This document shows positions 54,827-63,778 of a stretch of DNA of 64,000 bases, one piece after another. The stretch lies in NCBI RefSeq assembly GCF_001269365.1, contig NZ_CXOM01000003.1, positions 62,001-126,000 of the forward strand. Reading direction: 5' to 3'. This stretch comes from Limnohabitans sp. Rim11. GTDB lineage: Bacteria > Pseudomonadota > Gammaproteobacteria > Burkholderiales > Burkholderiaceae_C. Each line of letters begins with the position of its first letter. Within the stretch, counting starts at the first letter, position 1. Under the pieces are notes generated by a model, which saw only the letters and a list, made by a program, of their open reading frames with translations, searched no databases and had not been told where the DNA came from. A program made the translations under genes and the position numbers.

Positions 54827-56878
54827 ATGTCTACATTTTCTTCCCTGCAGGGCGGCTTGCGGTTGCCTTGCGCGTCTAATTTTTCTTTCGTTACAACCAG
54901 CCTGATAGCTTTCAGTAGCGGCTTGTTTGTTCCTACCGTGATGGCACAAGCCATTCAAGAAGTGGTGATCACTGGCAACCCTCTTTCTAAGTCGTCTACA
55001 AACAGTGCTGTTAGCAGTTTGTCTGGACAATCCTTGCTGGAACAAGGTCAGAGCACCTTGGGAGAAACGTTAAACCAGTTGCCTGGTGTAAGCAGTACTT
55101 ATTTCGGTCCCAATGCCAGTCGTCCCATCATTCGCGGTTTGGATGGTGACCGCATTCGCGTGCTCAACAACAGTGGTGCCAGTATGGATGCATCTTCACT
55201 CAGCTATGATCATGCAGTCCCCATGGATGTGTTAAGCACAGAACGCATCGAAGTACTGCGTGGTCCCTCTGCATTGCAGTATGGCGGAAGCGCCATTGGA
55301 GGCGTGGTTAACGTCATTGACAACCGCATTCCACGCCAAAAAATGCAAGGCTTGACTGGTAAAGCGCAATCTCAGTTGGCTTCTGGTAATCGCGAGCGTT
55401 CAAACGGTGCTATGTTGGAAGTTGGGCAAGGCGATTGGGTGTTTCATGCCGATGCGTTTGATCGTCGCACCAGCGACGTCAAAGTGCCACAAAATTTGGC
55501 TTGCAACAAGCCAGGATCGCCTGAGTTGGCCCCCCGCATTTGTAACTCTGCCAGCGAGGGACAGGGAGGGGCAGTTGGCGCCAGTGTGTTCTTTGACCGT
55601 GGCTATCTGGGCTTGTCTGTCAACAGTTACCAAAGCAATTACGGCACAGTCGCTGAAGACGAGGTGACCATTGGTATGAAGTCTAAACGCGCGGCACTCG
55701 AAGGAGAATGGCGCGCAGAAACTGGCGTCGTTCAAAGTTTGAATTTTCAAGCGAGTCAGACCGATTACAAGCACACTGAATTTGATGCAGGCGAAGCCGG
55801 TACCTTGTTTGCCAACAAAGGTCATGATGTTCGCGTTCAATTGCGACACAAGCCTTGGCGTTCAGCAACAGGTGTTTGGGAAGGCGTTTGGGGATGGCAA
55901 TCTGAACTCGGCAAATTTTCTGCCGATGGCGCAGAAGCATTTGCACCCTTCAGCAACACCCGTACTCAGGCATTGTTCCTGATTGAAGAGTACGCCGTCG
56001 GTTCAACTCGTTTTAACCTAGGAATTCGCCGAGAGAATGTGTCGGTTGAATCGCTTGGTAATCCCGACCCCACCGTAGACCGATTTGAGTTGGGTGTTCG
56101 CAAGTTTTCCCCTCAAAGCTTGGCTTCTTCTGTTTCTTGGCAAGTTTTACCGCAATGGCGCCTCAGTGCCAATGCATCACGTGTAGAGCGTGCACCCAAA
56201 GATTACGAACTCTTTGCCAATGGCCCTCACATTGCCACGGCAGCTTGGGAGCGAGGCGATTCAAATCTAGGTCTTGAAAAAGCCAACAGCTTTGATGTCT
56301 CGGCAGATTGGCAACAGGGTCCGAATCAATTCAAAGTGACAGCCTTTCAAAGTCAATTTTCAAATTTCATCGGCTTGCTAGGAAGCTCTGAGATTGAAGA
56401 AGACTTGCCTGTTCAGGTTTACCAAGGCGTGCGAGCCCAGTTTTCTGGTGTGGAAGCCTCTGCCCAAACGCGATTGCTGCAAACAGCGGGTACGCTTGAT
56501 TTGGTTCTTAAAGCCGATGCCGTTCGGGCTAGCAATCTGACTTCAGGCGAACCTTTGCCGCGTATTTCACCAGTTCGCCTGGGCGCGAGTTTGCTGCATG
56601 CATCCGGTCCATGGACAGCTCGTTTGGGTTTTGATTGGCATGCAGCCCAAGACCGTGTGCCAACAGGAAGTATGGCCACGGAGTCTTACACCTTATGGCA
56701 CGGCTTTGTGAGCTACAAACAAAAGTTGTCAGGCACCACACTGAGTTGGTTTGGCAAGCTTGATAACTTGAGCAACCAATGGGCCTACAGCGCCACTTCT
56801 ATCCTGACGTCAACTGCTCCCGGCAAGTCGCCACTGCCAGGTAGAAGCTTGAAGCTGGGTGTGATGGCAACTTTCTAA
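54827..56878 (+). CDS. ZnuD-like TonB-dependent outer-membrane receptor
   Basis: This gated beta-barrel probably imports zinc (or heme) across the outer membrane using TonB energy. The ATG at 54827 is 6 bases after AAAGG; a GTG at 54800 is a weaker choice. A long signal peptide (residues about 20-40, ending VMAQA) precedes the plug domain: a TonB-box-like EVVITGNPL, then LGETLNQLPGVSSTYFGPNA, IIRGLDGDRIRVLNN and VEVLRGPSALQYGGSAIGG-type motifs (here IEVLRGPSALQYGG). The SYDHAVPMD stretch with its His and the later acidic loops resemble ZnuD. The barrel ends in an aromatic terminal residue (MATF). It is 683 residues long. Metal specificity is inferred. Confidence 0.86.
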   Translation: MSTFSSLQGGLRLPCASNFSFVTTSLIAFSSGLFVPTVMAQAIQEVVITGNPLSKSSTNSAVSSLSGQSLLEQGQSTLGETLNQLPGVSSTYFGPNASRPIIRGLDGDRIRVLNNSGASMDASSLSYDHAVPMDVLSTERIEVLRGPSALQYGGSAIGGVVNVIDNRIPRQKMQGLTGKAQSQLASGNRERSNGAMLEVGQGDWVFHADAFDRRTSDVKVPQNLACNKPGSPELAPRICNSASEGQGGAVGASVFFDRGYLGLSVNSYQSNYGTVAEDEVTIGMKSKRAALEGEWRAETGVVQSLNFQASQTDYKHTEFDAGEAGTLFANKGHDVRVQLRHKPWRSATGVWEGVWGWQSELGKFSADGAEAFAPFSNTRTQALFLIEEYAVGSTRFNLGIRRENVSVESLGNPDPTVDRFELGVRKFSPQSLASSVSWQVLPQWRLSANASRVERAPKDYELFANGPHIATAAWERGDSNLGLEKANSFDVSADWQQGPNQFKVTAFQSQFSNFIGLLGSSEIEEDLPVQVYQGVRAQFSGVEASAQTRLLQTAGTLDLVLKADAVRASNLTSGEPLPRISPVRLGASLLHASGPWTARLGFDWHAAQDRVPTGSMATESYTLWHGFVSYKQKLSGTTLSWFGKLDNLSNQWAYSATSILTSTAPGKSPLPGRSLKLGVMATF

Positions 56879-56903
56879 CAACCCAGCGGACGATGATGAC
56901 ATC

Positions 56904-56930
56904 ATGATGCCCTGATAATCAGGGTGTCAT
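56904..56930 (+). promoter_or_regulatory. Hairpin that includes the AEC carrier start codon
   Basis: CCCTGAT-A-ATCAGGG at 56910-56924 is a perfect dyad, and the flanks pair further (ATGA with TCAT, with two G-U pairs). In RNA this would be a roughly 12-base stem whose right arm contains the A and U of the AUG at 56929. No T run follows, so it is not a clear terminator for the receptor gene. Confidence 0.45.
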
Positions 56931-57885
56931 GAATTTTGATCACCCCGTTTTATCCTCGCTGCTGCCTGTCGTCTTGTTGATCTTGGTTGGCTTTGTGGCG
57001 GGGCGCGCCAAATTGGTTCGCCCTGATGCTGTTCGAGATTTGTCCAATTTGGTTTTTCTGGTTCTCACGCAGGCCTTGTTGTTTAGAACCATGAGTTCTG
57101 TGCACCTTGAAAAACTCGACATGCAACCTGTTTTTCAATACTTTTTGGTGGCGGGTGGATTGTTTTTTGTCATGCTCATGTTGTACGGGCGAGATTCACG
57201 CGCATCTGTACTTGCCTTGGCCAGTATCTTCAGCAACACCCTCATGATTGGCGTGCCTCTCATTGGTTTGGCCTATGGTGAGTCCGGCCAGGTGTTGTTG
57301 TTCACGCTCATTTCTTTGCATGCTTTGGTGCTCCTTACCATGGCCACGGTGGTGCTAGAACTGCAAATGGCGCATGAACAAGCTAGTGAAACCGGTGAGT
57401 CTAGGCACATGCTTAAAACAGTGGGCATGGCCATTAAAAATGCGGTGTTACATCCTGTACCACTGCCTATTTTGGCGGGCTTGATTTATGCGCAAACTGG
57501 ATGGGGTTTGCATCCCATCCTTGACAAACCGCTTCAATTGTTGGGTGCTTCTTTTGGGCCGGTTGCTTTGGTGTTGGTGGGCATTACTTTGGCCCAAACA
57601 CCCATCGGCCACCATGTCAAAGGTGCGCTGAAATTGTCTATTGTCAAAACTTTTGTGCACCCGTTTTTGATGGCGGCGGCAGGCTATGCCATGGGCATGC
57701 GAGGCTTGCACTTAACCGTGATGGTGGTGGCGGCTGCCTTGCCCATCGGTGCCAATGTGTTTTTGTTTTCTCAGCGCTACCAAAAAGAAGAGGACGTTGT
57801 GACTGCTGCCGTGGCAGTATCAACTGCTTTCGCCATCGTGAGTGTTAGCTTGGTGATGGCTTTGCTGCCTTTGTTGCCCGACTAA
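56929..57885 (+). CDS. AEC-family (auxin efflux carrier type) transporter
   Basis: AEC proteins are inner-membrane carriers; bacterial members often move organic acids such as malate or malonate. The 318 residues hold ten hydrophobic helices in two five-helix halves, with the Gly-rich broken helix GLAYGESGQVLLFTLISLHA in the first half and GANVFLFSQRYQKEEDVVTAAVAVST in the second. No ribosome site is visible and the start codon lies in a strong hairpin. The substrate is unknown. It converges on pdxH. Confidence 0.88.
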   Translation: MNFDHPVLSSLLPVVLLILVGFVAGRAKLVRPDAVRDLSNLVFLVLTQALLFRTMSSVHLEKLDMQPVFQYFLVAGGLFFVMLMLYGRDSRASVLALASIFSNTLMIGVPLIGLAYGESGQVLLFTLISLHALVLLTMATVVLELQMAHEQASETGESRHMLKTVGMAIKNAVLHPVPLPILAGLIYAQTGWGLHPILDKPLQLLGASFGPVALVLVGITLAQTPIGHHVKGALKLSIVKTFVHPFLMAAAGYAMGMRGLHLTVMVVAAALPIGANVFLFSQRYQKEEDVVTAAVAVSTAFAIVSVSLVMALLPLLPD

Positions 57886-57896
57886 TTCACCCGCAC

Positions 57897-58529
57897 TCAA
57901 GGCGCCAAGCGTTCTCGCAGCCATTCGCCTTCATTCAAACGATAACGGAGTCGGTCGTGCAGTCGGCTCTTGCGGCCTTGCCAAAATTGCCATTGATCGG
58001 GCACCAAGCGATAGCCGCCCCAATGAGGGGGGCGGGGTGGGTTCAACATAAATTGAGCTGCGTATTTGGCAGCGTTGGTGACCAACACTGTGCGGCCATC
58101 AATGACTTGACTCTGCGGTGAAGCCCATGCCCCAATGCGCGAGTCCAGCGGTCGGCTTTGAAAGTAAGCATCGCTTTCTTCGTCGCTGACTTTTTCCATA
58201 CGGCCTTCAATGCGCACCACACGTTCTAACTCCACCCAATGAAATTGCAGTGCGGCAAAAGGGTTGCCAGCTAACTCTTGGCCTTTGCGGCTGTCGTAGT
58301 TGGTGTACCAAACAATGCCGCGTTCGTCGTAGCCTTTGATCAGCACCACGCGCGTGCTTGGGCGCATGTTGCTGGCCACCGTGGCCACAGTCATGGCGTT
58401 GGGCTCAGGCACTTCAGATTGAATGGCTTCATTCAACCAACGCTCAAACTGTTTGAGGGGGTTGGCGTCAGACGCATCTTCACTCAGCTCTGCTTTTTCA
58501 TAACTCTTGCGTAAATCGGCGATGTTCAT
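57897..58529 (-). CDS. pdxH: Pyridoxamine 5'-phosphate oxidase
   Basis: This FMN enzyme makes pyridoxal 5'-phosphate from the pyridoxine or pyridoxamine forms. The 210-residue protein has the full set: [17 protein letters not shown] at the start, [24 protein letters not shown] near residue 65, the FMN region [20 protein letters not shown], and a C-terminal RLHDRLRY with WLRERLAP. An SD (AAGGA) lies 8 bases before the ATG, and the chaC-like gene ends 2 bases upstream, so the two are one transcript. Confidence 0.96.
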   Translation of the reverse strand: MNIADLRKSYEKAELSEDASDANPLKQFERWLNEAIQSEVPEPNAMTVATVASNMRPSTRVVLIKGYDERGIVWYTNYDSRKGQELAGNPFAALQFHWVELERVVRIEGRMEKVSDEESDAYFQSRPLDSRIGAWASPQSQVIDGRTVLVTNAAKYAAQFMLNPPRPPHWGGYRLVPDQWQFWQGRKSRLHDRLRYRLNEGEWLRERLAP

Positions 58530-58531
58530 GG

Positions 58532-59161
58532 TCAGTCCTTGGCATGTTCTAACAAAGCCGCAAGTGCTTTGTCGTGGATGCCGTGTTGTTTAAGGCTCTT
58601 CAATGTTTCTTGCGCGTAGTCTAAGGTGCTGCCGTAGCGGCCTTTGGCACTTTGAAAGATGTGCTTGTATTGCAAAGGGGATAGATCACCTGTGTAGCTG
58701 GGGCTGTTGCGAGGCAAGGTAAAGGCCAAGGCATTGACGGGGCCCTTGGGGGTCGGGCATTGCAACCAACGCGTGGTGTAAACGTTGTTGGGCATTTCTC
58801 TAAACCACAACTTTTCGATGGTTTGCTTGACGTCCGCGGCGGGCGTTCTAAACACCATGCCTTGACAGCTGCCGCCGGAAAGAAGTGCAAAGACCAATCC
58901 CGGGCATTCTGGCGAGCCGCGGTTTAACCGGCTCCACATTTTGAGGGCACGGTGCCAGCCTTGAACTTTTGTCAGGTGTTGCTCCAATACATCGAATTCT
59001 GGCCGCCAAATCAGAGAGGCATACGCAAACACCCACAAATCTTGTGTCGCAGGCCACTCCGACAGCAAGGCTTCTTTGCTGGGTTCGCAGATGGCTTGAC
59101 CGGCTCTCATGCTGAGGGAGGGCGTTGAAAATTTCAAAGTAATTGCATCGATGTGTTGCAT
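58532..59161 (-). CDS. ChaC-like gamma-glutamylcyclotransferase
   Basis: ChaC enzymes cleave glutathione to 5-oxoproline and Cys-Gly. The 209-residue protein has the substrate-loop motif [13 protein letters not shown] near residue 45 (YGSLMW in E. coli) and the catalytic Glu in [15 protein letters not shown] near 130, plus [13 protein letters not shown] in the middle. The start at 59161 lacks a ribosome site; an ATG at 59110 is the alternative. It is divergent from edd and leads into pdxH. Its product, 5-oxoproline, is the expected substrate of the oxoprolinase at 22608, though the genes are far apart. Confidence 0.85.
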   Translation of the reverse strand: MQHIDAITLKFSTPSLSMRAGQAICEPSKEALLSEWPATQDLWVFAYASLIWRPEFDVLEQHLTKVQGWHRALKMWSRLNRGSPECPGLVFALLSGGSCQGMVFRTPAADVKQTIEKLWFREMPNNVYTTRWLQCPTPKGPVNALAFTLPRNSPSYTGDLSPLQYKHIFQSAKGRYGSTLDYAQETLKSLKQHGIHDKALAALLEHAKD

Positions 59162-59270
59162 CTATTTTGAGGGTAAACCAGAAGGTGTGAAGTCGTTAAC
59201 GATAAATATTCGTAACCTGTTTGTAACTCTGAGTGCACCAAAGAGGGAGATGGCGAGTTACCATTCGCTA

Positions 59271-59285
59271 TGTAACAAAGTTACA
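59271..59285. promoter_or_regulatory. HexR-like palindrome upstream of edd
   Basis: TGTAAC-AAA-GTTACA has perfect 6-base arms. Further GTAAC or GTTAC half-sites occur at 59212, 59223 and 59257 in the same 153-base gap. HexR, the usual repressor of edd/eda in proteobacteria, binds palindromes of the TGTA-N7-TACA kind. It lies 30 bases before the edd start; no hexR gene is in the window. Confidence 0.55.
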
Positions 59286-59314
59286 AGGCCAATTTCAAAT
59301 CAATTCGACCTCCT

Positions 59315-61162
59315 ATGACCCTGAACGCCATTGTTGCCCAAGTCACCGCCCGAATTGCACAGCGCAGCCAAGCGACACGCTCGGCCTATCTGCAGCAAAT
59401 CGATGAAGCCGCGGCCAGAAAGCCAGGCGCAGACCGTTTAGGTTGCGCCAATGTGGCGCACGCCTTTGCGGCCATGCCACCGGCAGACAAATCACGTGCC
59501 TCAGGCCTAGCGGCCATTCCGGTGGTGAGTGCCGCCGAGCGGGGCCCCAATATCGGTGTGGTCACCGCCTACAACGACTTGTTGTCTGCGCATGCCCCTT
59601 TGCAGCACTATCCCGATTTGGTCAAAGACGAAGCGCGCAAGTGGGGCGCAACTGCTCAAGTGGCGGGTGGTGTGCCAGCCATGTGCGATGGTGTGACGCA
59701 AGGTACGCCTGGCATGGAGCTGAGTTTGTTCAGCCGCGATGTCATTGCCATGTCGACGGCCGTGTCTTTGAGTCACGATGTATTTGATGCGGCACTGATG
59801 CTAGGCGTGTGCGACAAAATTGTGCCGGGCTTATTGATTGGCGCTTTGCAGTTCGGCCATTTGCCTACTGTGTTTGTTCCCGCTGGCCCCATGGGCAGTG
59901 GTTTGTCGAACAACGAAAAATCCAAAGTGCGCGAACAAGCCGCACAAGGTTTGGTGGGCCGCGCAGAATTGCTCAAAGCAGAATCTGCGGCTTATCACGG
60001 CGAAGGCACTTGCACGTTTTATGGCACCGCCAACAGCAACCAGATGTTGTTGGAAGCCATGGGCCTGCATGTGCCCGGTACGGCGTTTGTCAATCCAGGT
60101 GATGGCCTTCGCCAAGAACTGACGCGTGAATCAGTACGTACAGTTTTGCAATTGGTCAAAGCTAAAAACTTTACACCCATTGGTCATTTGGTAGATGAGC
60201 GTTGCATCGTCAATGCCATGGTGGCTTTGTTGGCCACCGGTGGCTCTACCAATCACTTGATTCACTGGGTGGCCGTGGCGCGCGCGGCAGGCTTGATCAT
60301 TGATTGGGATGATTTTTCTGCGCTGTCGGATGTGGTGCCTTTGCTCACACGCGTTTACCCCAATGGCAGTGCCGATGTGAACCAATTCCAAGCGGCGGGT
60401 GGCCCAGGCTATGTCATTCGTGAGCTGTTGGATGAGGGCTTCATGCATGCCGATGTACTGACAGTGCGCGCGGGTGGCCTTCGTGAATTTACGCAAAAGC
60501 CAGTGGGTGTGAATGGCCAGTTGAGTTGGGAAGACATCGGTGCCTCCAAAGATGAAACGGTTGTTCGTCCTGCATCTGCACCTTTCAGTGCCACAGGTGG
60601 TTTGCGTTTGCTCCAAGGCAACTTGGGCCGGAGTGTGATCAAGGTGTCGGCTGTGCCTGAAGAGCGCCACGTCATTGAAGCGCCTGCTCAGGTGTTCAGT
60701 TCACAAGAAGAATTGATGGCCGCATTTGACGCCGGCCAGATGAACAAAGATGTGGTGTGTGTGGTGCGCTGGCAGGGCCCACAAGCCAATGGCATGCCCG
60801 AGTTGCACAAGCTCACACCGCCCCTGGCCGTGTTGCAAGGGCAGGGCTTTAAAGTGGCCTTGGTCACCGATGGCCGCATGAGTGGCGCTTCTGGCAAAGT
60901 GCCTGCCGCCATTCATGTGTCGCCAGAAGCTGCTTCCGGCGGACCCTTGGCACGCGTATTAGATGGCGACATGATTCGCATGGATGCTGTAGCAGGCACC
61001 TTGCAAGTATTGGTCGATCCAGAAACTTGGAATGCCCGAATTCCCGCTACCATGCCCCCAGAACTGCAAGCGGCCAACAGCCGTGGCATGGGAAGAGAGC
61101 TGTTTACCAATTTGCGCAAGCATGCTTTGAGAGCTGAAGAAGGAGCCTGCACATGGCTATGA
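59315..61162 (+). CDS. edd: Phosphogluconate dehydratase
   Basis: Edd dehydrates 6-phosphogluconate to KDPG, the first step peculiar to the Entner-Doudoroff pathway. The 615-residue protein is of the IlvD/Edd family with an iron-sulfur cluster; Cys ligands are visible in [10 protein letters not shown] near residue 127 and [10 protein letters not shown] near 170. The family's [19 protein letters not shown] near residue 85 and [22 protein letters not shown] near 520 are present. No purine-rich ribosome site precedes the ATG. It overlaps eda by 10 bases. Confidence 0.96.
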   Translation: MTLNAIVAQVTARIAQRSQATRSAYLQQIDEAAARKPGADRLGCANVAHAFAAMPPADKSRASGLAAIPVVSAAERGPNIGVVTAYNDLLSAHAPLQHYPDLVKDEARKWGATAQVAGGVPAMCDGVTQGTPGMELSLFSRDVIAMSTAVSLSHDVFDAALMLGVCDKIVPGLLIGALQFGHLPTVFVPAGPMGSGLSNNEKSKVREQAAQGLVGRAELLKAESAAYHGEGTCTFYGTANSNQMLLEAMGLHVPGTAFVNPGDGLRQELTRESVRTVLQLVKAKNFTPIGHLVDERCIVNAMVALLATGGSTNHLIHWVAVARAAGLIIDWDDFSALSDVVPLLTRVYPNGSADVNQFQAAGGPGYVIRELLDEGFMHADVLTVRAGGLREFTQKPVGVNGQLSWEDIGASKDETVVRPASAPFSATGGLRLLQGNLGRSVIKVSAVPEERHVIEAPAQVFSSQEELMAAFDAGQMNKDVVCVVRWQGPQANGMPELHKLTPPLAVLQGQGFKVALVTDGRMSGASGKVPAAIHVSPEAASGGPLARVLDGDMIRMDAVAGTLQVLVDPETWNARIPATMPPELQAANSRGMGRELFTNLRKHALRAEEGACTWL

Positions 61163-61809
61163 ACGATATGAACAAACCACATTTCACGGCCTTGCAAGTC
61201 ATGCAAGACGCCCCCGTCATTCCCGTCATTGTTTTGAACGATGTGGCCCATGCCGTGCCCATGGCGCGTGCCTTGGTGGCCGGTGGCATTCGCATGTTGG
61301 AAGTGACCTTGCGCACGCCTCAAGCCCTAGCCTGCATGGAAGCCATTGCCAAGGAAGTGCCAGATGCCGTGGTGGGCGCGGGTACCGTGCGCAGTGCAGC
61401 GGATGCCAAAGCAGCAGCCAACGCAGGGGCCAAATTTGCGGTCAGTCCAGGTTACACCTCGGCGGTGGGCCAAGCGTGTCGCGATCAAGGTTTGTCTTTG
61501 TTGCCCGGCGTGGCCACAGGCAGCGAAATCATGATGGCGCAAGAAGACGGCTACACCGAACTGAAATTCTTCCCGGCCATGCAAGCGGGTGGACCCGCCA
61601 TGCTAAAAGCCTGGGGTGGCCCCTTCTTTGATGTGCGCTTTTGCCCCACCGGTGGCGTGACACCTCAGAACGCTTCAGAGTTCTTGAGCTTGTCCAACGT
61701 GGCTTGCGTTGGAGGCTCTTGGTTGGTGCCCGCCGATGCTTTGGCCAAAGGCGATTGGGCGCGCATTGAGCAACTTGCGCGTGAAGCTTGTCAGCTTAAG
61801 CTGCGCTGA
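61153..61809 (+). CDS. eda: KDPG aldolase (2-keto-3-deoxy-6-phosphogluconate aldolase)
   Basis: Eda splits KDPG into pyruvate and glyceraldehyde 3-phosphate. The 218-residue protein has PVIPVIVL near residue 22, the acid-base Glu in [10 protein letters not shown] near 55, GAGTV near 80 and the Schiff-base Lys in [12 protein letters not shown] near 140, followed by [12 protein letters not shown]. The start overlaps the edd end, with AGGAG at 61141-61145 inside edd. Its 3' end overlaps the convergent gloA gene by 19 bases. Confidence 0.96.
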   Translation: MAMNDMNKPHFTALQVMQDAPVIPVIVLNDVAHAVPMARALVAGGIRMLEVTLRTPQALACMEAIAKEVPDAVVGAGTVRSAADAKAAANAGAKFAVSPGYTSAVGQACRDQGLSLLPGVATGSEIMMAQEDGYTELKFFPAMQAGGPAMLKAWGGPFFDVRFCPTGGVTPQNASEFLSLSNVACVGGSWLVPADALAKGDWARIEQLAREACQLKLR

Positions 61810-62180
61810 ATTAGCTCTACTTTGTAGCCATCAGGGTCGGTGACGAAGGCAATCACGGTGGTGCCGCCTTTGACGGGGCCAGCTTCGCGGGTGACTTTGC
61901 CACCTGCGTTGCGAATCTTCTCGCAAGCTTCGTAGGCATCGGCCACGGCAATGGCCAAGTGGCCGTAGGCTGTGCCCATTTCGTAAGTTTCAACGCCCCA
62001 GTTGTAGGTCAGCTCTAACTCTGCATGGTCTGGGTTGTTGCCATAACCTACAAATGCCAATGAGTATTTGTACTCTGGATTTTCAGAAGTTCTGAGCAAT
62101 TTCATGCCCATCACGTTGGTGTAGAAGTCGATCGAGCGTTGAAGGTTGCCAACGCGAAGCATGGTGTGAAGTAATCTCAT
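61791..62180 (-). CDS. gloA: Lactoylglutathione lyase (glyoxalase I)
   Basis: GloA turns the methylglyoxal-glutathione hemithioacetal into S-lactoylglutathione. The ATG at 62180 gives [20 protein letters not shown], the family start; the frame is open upstream into dgoA but not family-like. The 129-residue protein has the two-metal-ligand pattern: His5, the Glu in [11 protein letters not shown], the His in YGHLAIAV near 75 and the C-terminal Glu in GYKVELIQ. This is the nickel-type short form. It is on the dgo strand, 44 bases after dgoA, so it may be cotranscribed, fitting methylglyoxal made by sugar-acid breakdown. Confidence 0.94.
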   Translation of the reverse strand: MRLLHTMLRVGNLQRSIDFYTNVMGMKLLRTSENPEYKYSLAFVGYGNNPDHAELELTYNWGVETYEMGTAYGHLAIAVADAYEACEKIRNAGGKVTREAGPVKGGTTVIAFVTDPDGYKVELIQRSLS

Positions 62181-62224
62181 AAAACGTATTCTGTCTGATT
62201 GAAAAAAACCGCGGGGGCTAGGTG

Positions 62225-62860
62225 TTAAGTGATCGCCTTCCAAGCCTGAACAAATGCATCTGCAGATTCGCCCACAGCTTGGGCTGATTTACCTGGCGCA
62301 AACAGTGCCGAACCAATGCCAAAGCCAGAGGCGCCGCTTTTGCGGTAATCGGCCATGTTGTGAATGCCAATGCCGCCAACAGGAATGAGTTTCATGTGAG
62401 TGGGCAAAACAGCCCGCATTGATTTGACAACAGCAGGGCTGATCATTTCGGCTGGAAACAATTTGAGTCCGTGAGCCCCCAGTGCAAAGGCCCGAAAGGC
62501 TTCTGAAGGTGTGGCGACACCTGGCATTGAAACCAAGCCTTGGTTGACGGCTTCGCACACCACGTTGTCATCCAGATGCGGCGAAATAATGAGTTGTCCG
62601 CCTGCGGCTTTGATGTCGCGAACTTGTTGCGCAGTGGTCACTGTGCCTGCACCCACCAAGGCAAGGGGAAATGCTTCCGCCAAAATTTGAATGCTGCGCA
62701 GTGGATCAGGCGAATTGAGAGGCACTTCCAGAATATGAAAGCCCGCATTCACGATGGCTTGGCCCACGCTTAAGGCTTCTTCGGGTTTCAAGCCGCGCAA
62801 GATGGCCACCAATGGCAGGCTGTCCATGTGCGCATTAAATTGAGAAAGCAGAGGTGTCAT
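62225..62860 (-). CDS. dgoA: 2-dehydro-3-deoxy-6-phosphogalactonate aldolase
   Basis: DgoA cleaves KDPGal to pyruvate and glyceraldehyde 3-phosphate in the De Ley-Doudoroff galactonate route. The 211-residue protein is a relative of Eda and has [13 protein letters not shown] near residue 18, the Glu in [25 protein letters not shown] and the Schiff-base Lys in [14 protein letters not shown] near 135; [10 protein letters not shown] follows. The VAILRG and LFPAE forms mark DgoA over Eda. It starts 4 bases after dgoK ends. Confidence 0.93.
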   Translation of the reverse strand: MTPLLSQFNAHMDSLPLVAILRGLKPEEALSVGQAIVNAGFHILEVPLNSPDPLRSIQILAEAFPLALVGAGTVTTAQQVRDIKAAGGQLIISPHLDDNVVCEAVNQGLVSMPGVATPSEAFRAFALGAHGLKLFPAEMISPAVVKSMRAVLPTHMKLIPVGGIGIHNMADYRKSGASGFGIGSALFAPGKSAQAVGESADAFVQAWKAIT

Positions 62861-62864
62861 GCGC

Positions 62865-63776
62865 TTAGCTTAAATTGAAATCATTTGGATACAAATGGTG
62901 CGCCAATGCCCAGAGGCCTGACCAAGTCACTTCATCGGCAACGGTTGTTGCAGACAGACCCAAGGCTTCCATGGCAAACCCATAGCGTTGGTTGAGTTGG
63001 CCATTGCCTAAGATTAACAATGGCGTGCTGTCATCTGTATTGTCCGACTTGGCGGCTCTAATCTCTTCACCAATCAGCAAGCCCGAAATGTAACTGCTCG
63101 ATTGTGCTGGGCTCAGTTTTTCAAACAAGGCCAAGCTTCGTGCGGTGAATGCATGGTGCAGCAGACCACCAGATTTTTGACTTTGCATCACACCGTCAAT
63201 GAAAACTTCTTTTTTAAGGGGTGCATCGGGCAAACAGGTTTTGGCCAAGATGGAGTGCTGGCTGAGCAAGGCGTAAAACTCGCCCGTCATGAAAGTTTTG
63301 AAGGCAGAAATTTTGCCGTCTATAACCTGTGCCCATTTGCTGTGCGTACCCGGCAATACAAACTGCGCAGTTTGAATATTCTGCGCTGCCAATGCGCCAA
63401 AGATTTGAATTTCTTCACCCCGCATCACATCGGGTGTGTCGTCGTTCCAAGTCGACAAGCCCGGCACAATGCCAATGCGGTCTTTCTCAATCCACTGAAG
63501 GTGTTGGGCAATGTCTTCAAAGCCACTGGGGCACGGGCAGTAGGGGGCTTCACGCCAGCCTTGTCGGCTACCGGCCATGCCTGAGATGAGGCACAAGCTG
63601 TCTGCGCCCATCCAATCGCCAAACCGCTGCTCAAAGACATGTTGAAACTGGCCATGGGCCACTTGCAAAATGCCTTGAGGAAAGGCGCGCTTCTCAAGTA
63701 CCACGCCATCGCTGTTGATGAGTGTCCCTCTTAAAGAAGAGGTGCCCCAATCGACAGCGACCAGCTTGCGTTGCAT
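62865..63776 (-). CDS. dgoK: 2-dehydro-3-deoxygalactonokinase
   Basis: DgoK phosphorylates 2-keto-3-deoxygalactonate with ATP, providing the substrate for DgoA. The 303-residue protein starts with the phosphate-binding motif VAVDWGTSSLRGTLI and carries ISGMAGSRQGWREAPY near residue 65, LPGTHSKWAQV near 140 and ISGLLIGEEIRAA near 230, all typical. It begins 2 bases after the upstream dehydrogenase gene ends, so the three genes form one operon. Confidence 0.94.
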   Translation of the reverse strand: MQRKLVAVDWGTSSLRGTLINSDGVVLEKRAFPQGILQVAHGQFQHVFEQRFGDWMGADSLCLISGMAGSRQGWREAPYCPCPSGFEDIAQHLQWIEKDRIGIVPGLSTWNDDTPDVMRGEEIQIFGALAAQNIQTAQFVLPGTHSKWAQVIDGKISAFKTFMTGEFYALLSQHSILAKTCLPDAPLKKEVFIDGVMQSQKSGGLLHHAFTARSLALFEKLSPAQSSSYISGLLIGEEIRAAKSDNTDDSTPLLILGNGQLNQRYGFAMEALGLSATTVADEVTWSGLWALAHHLYPNDFNLS

Positions 63777-63778
63777 GC

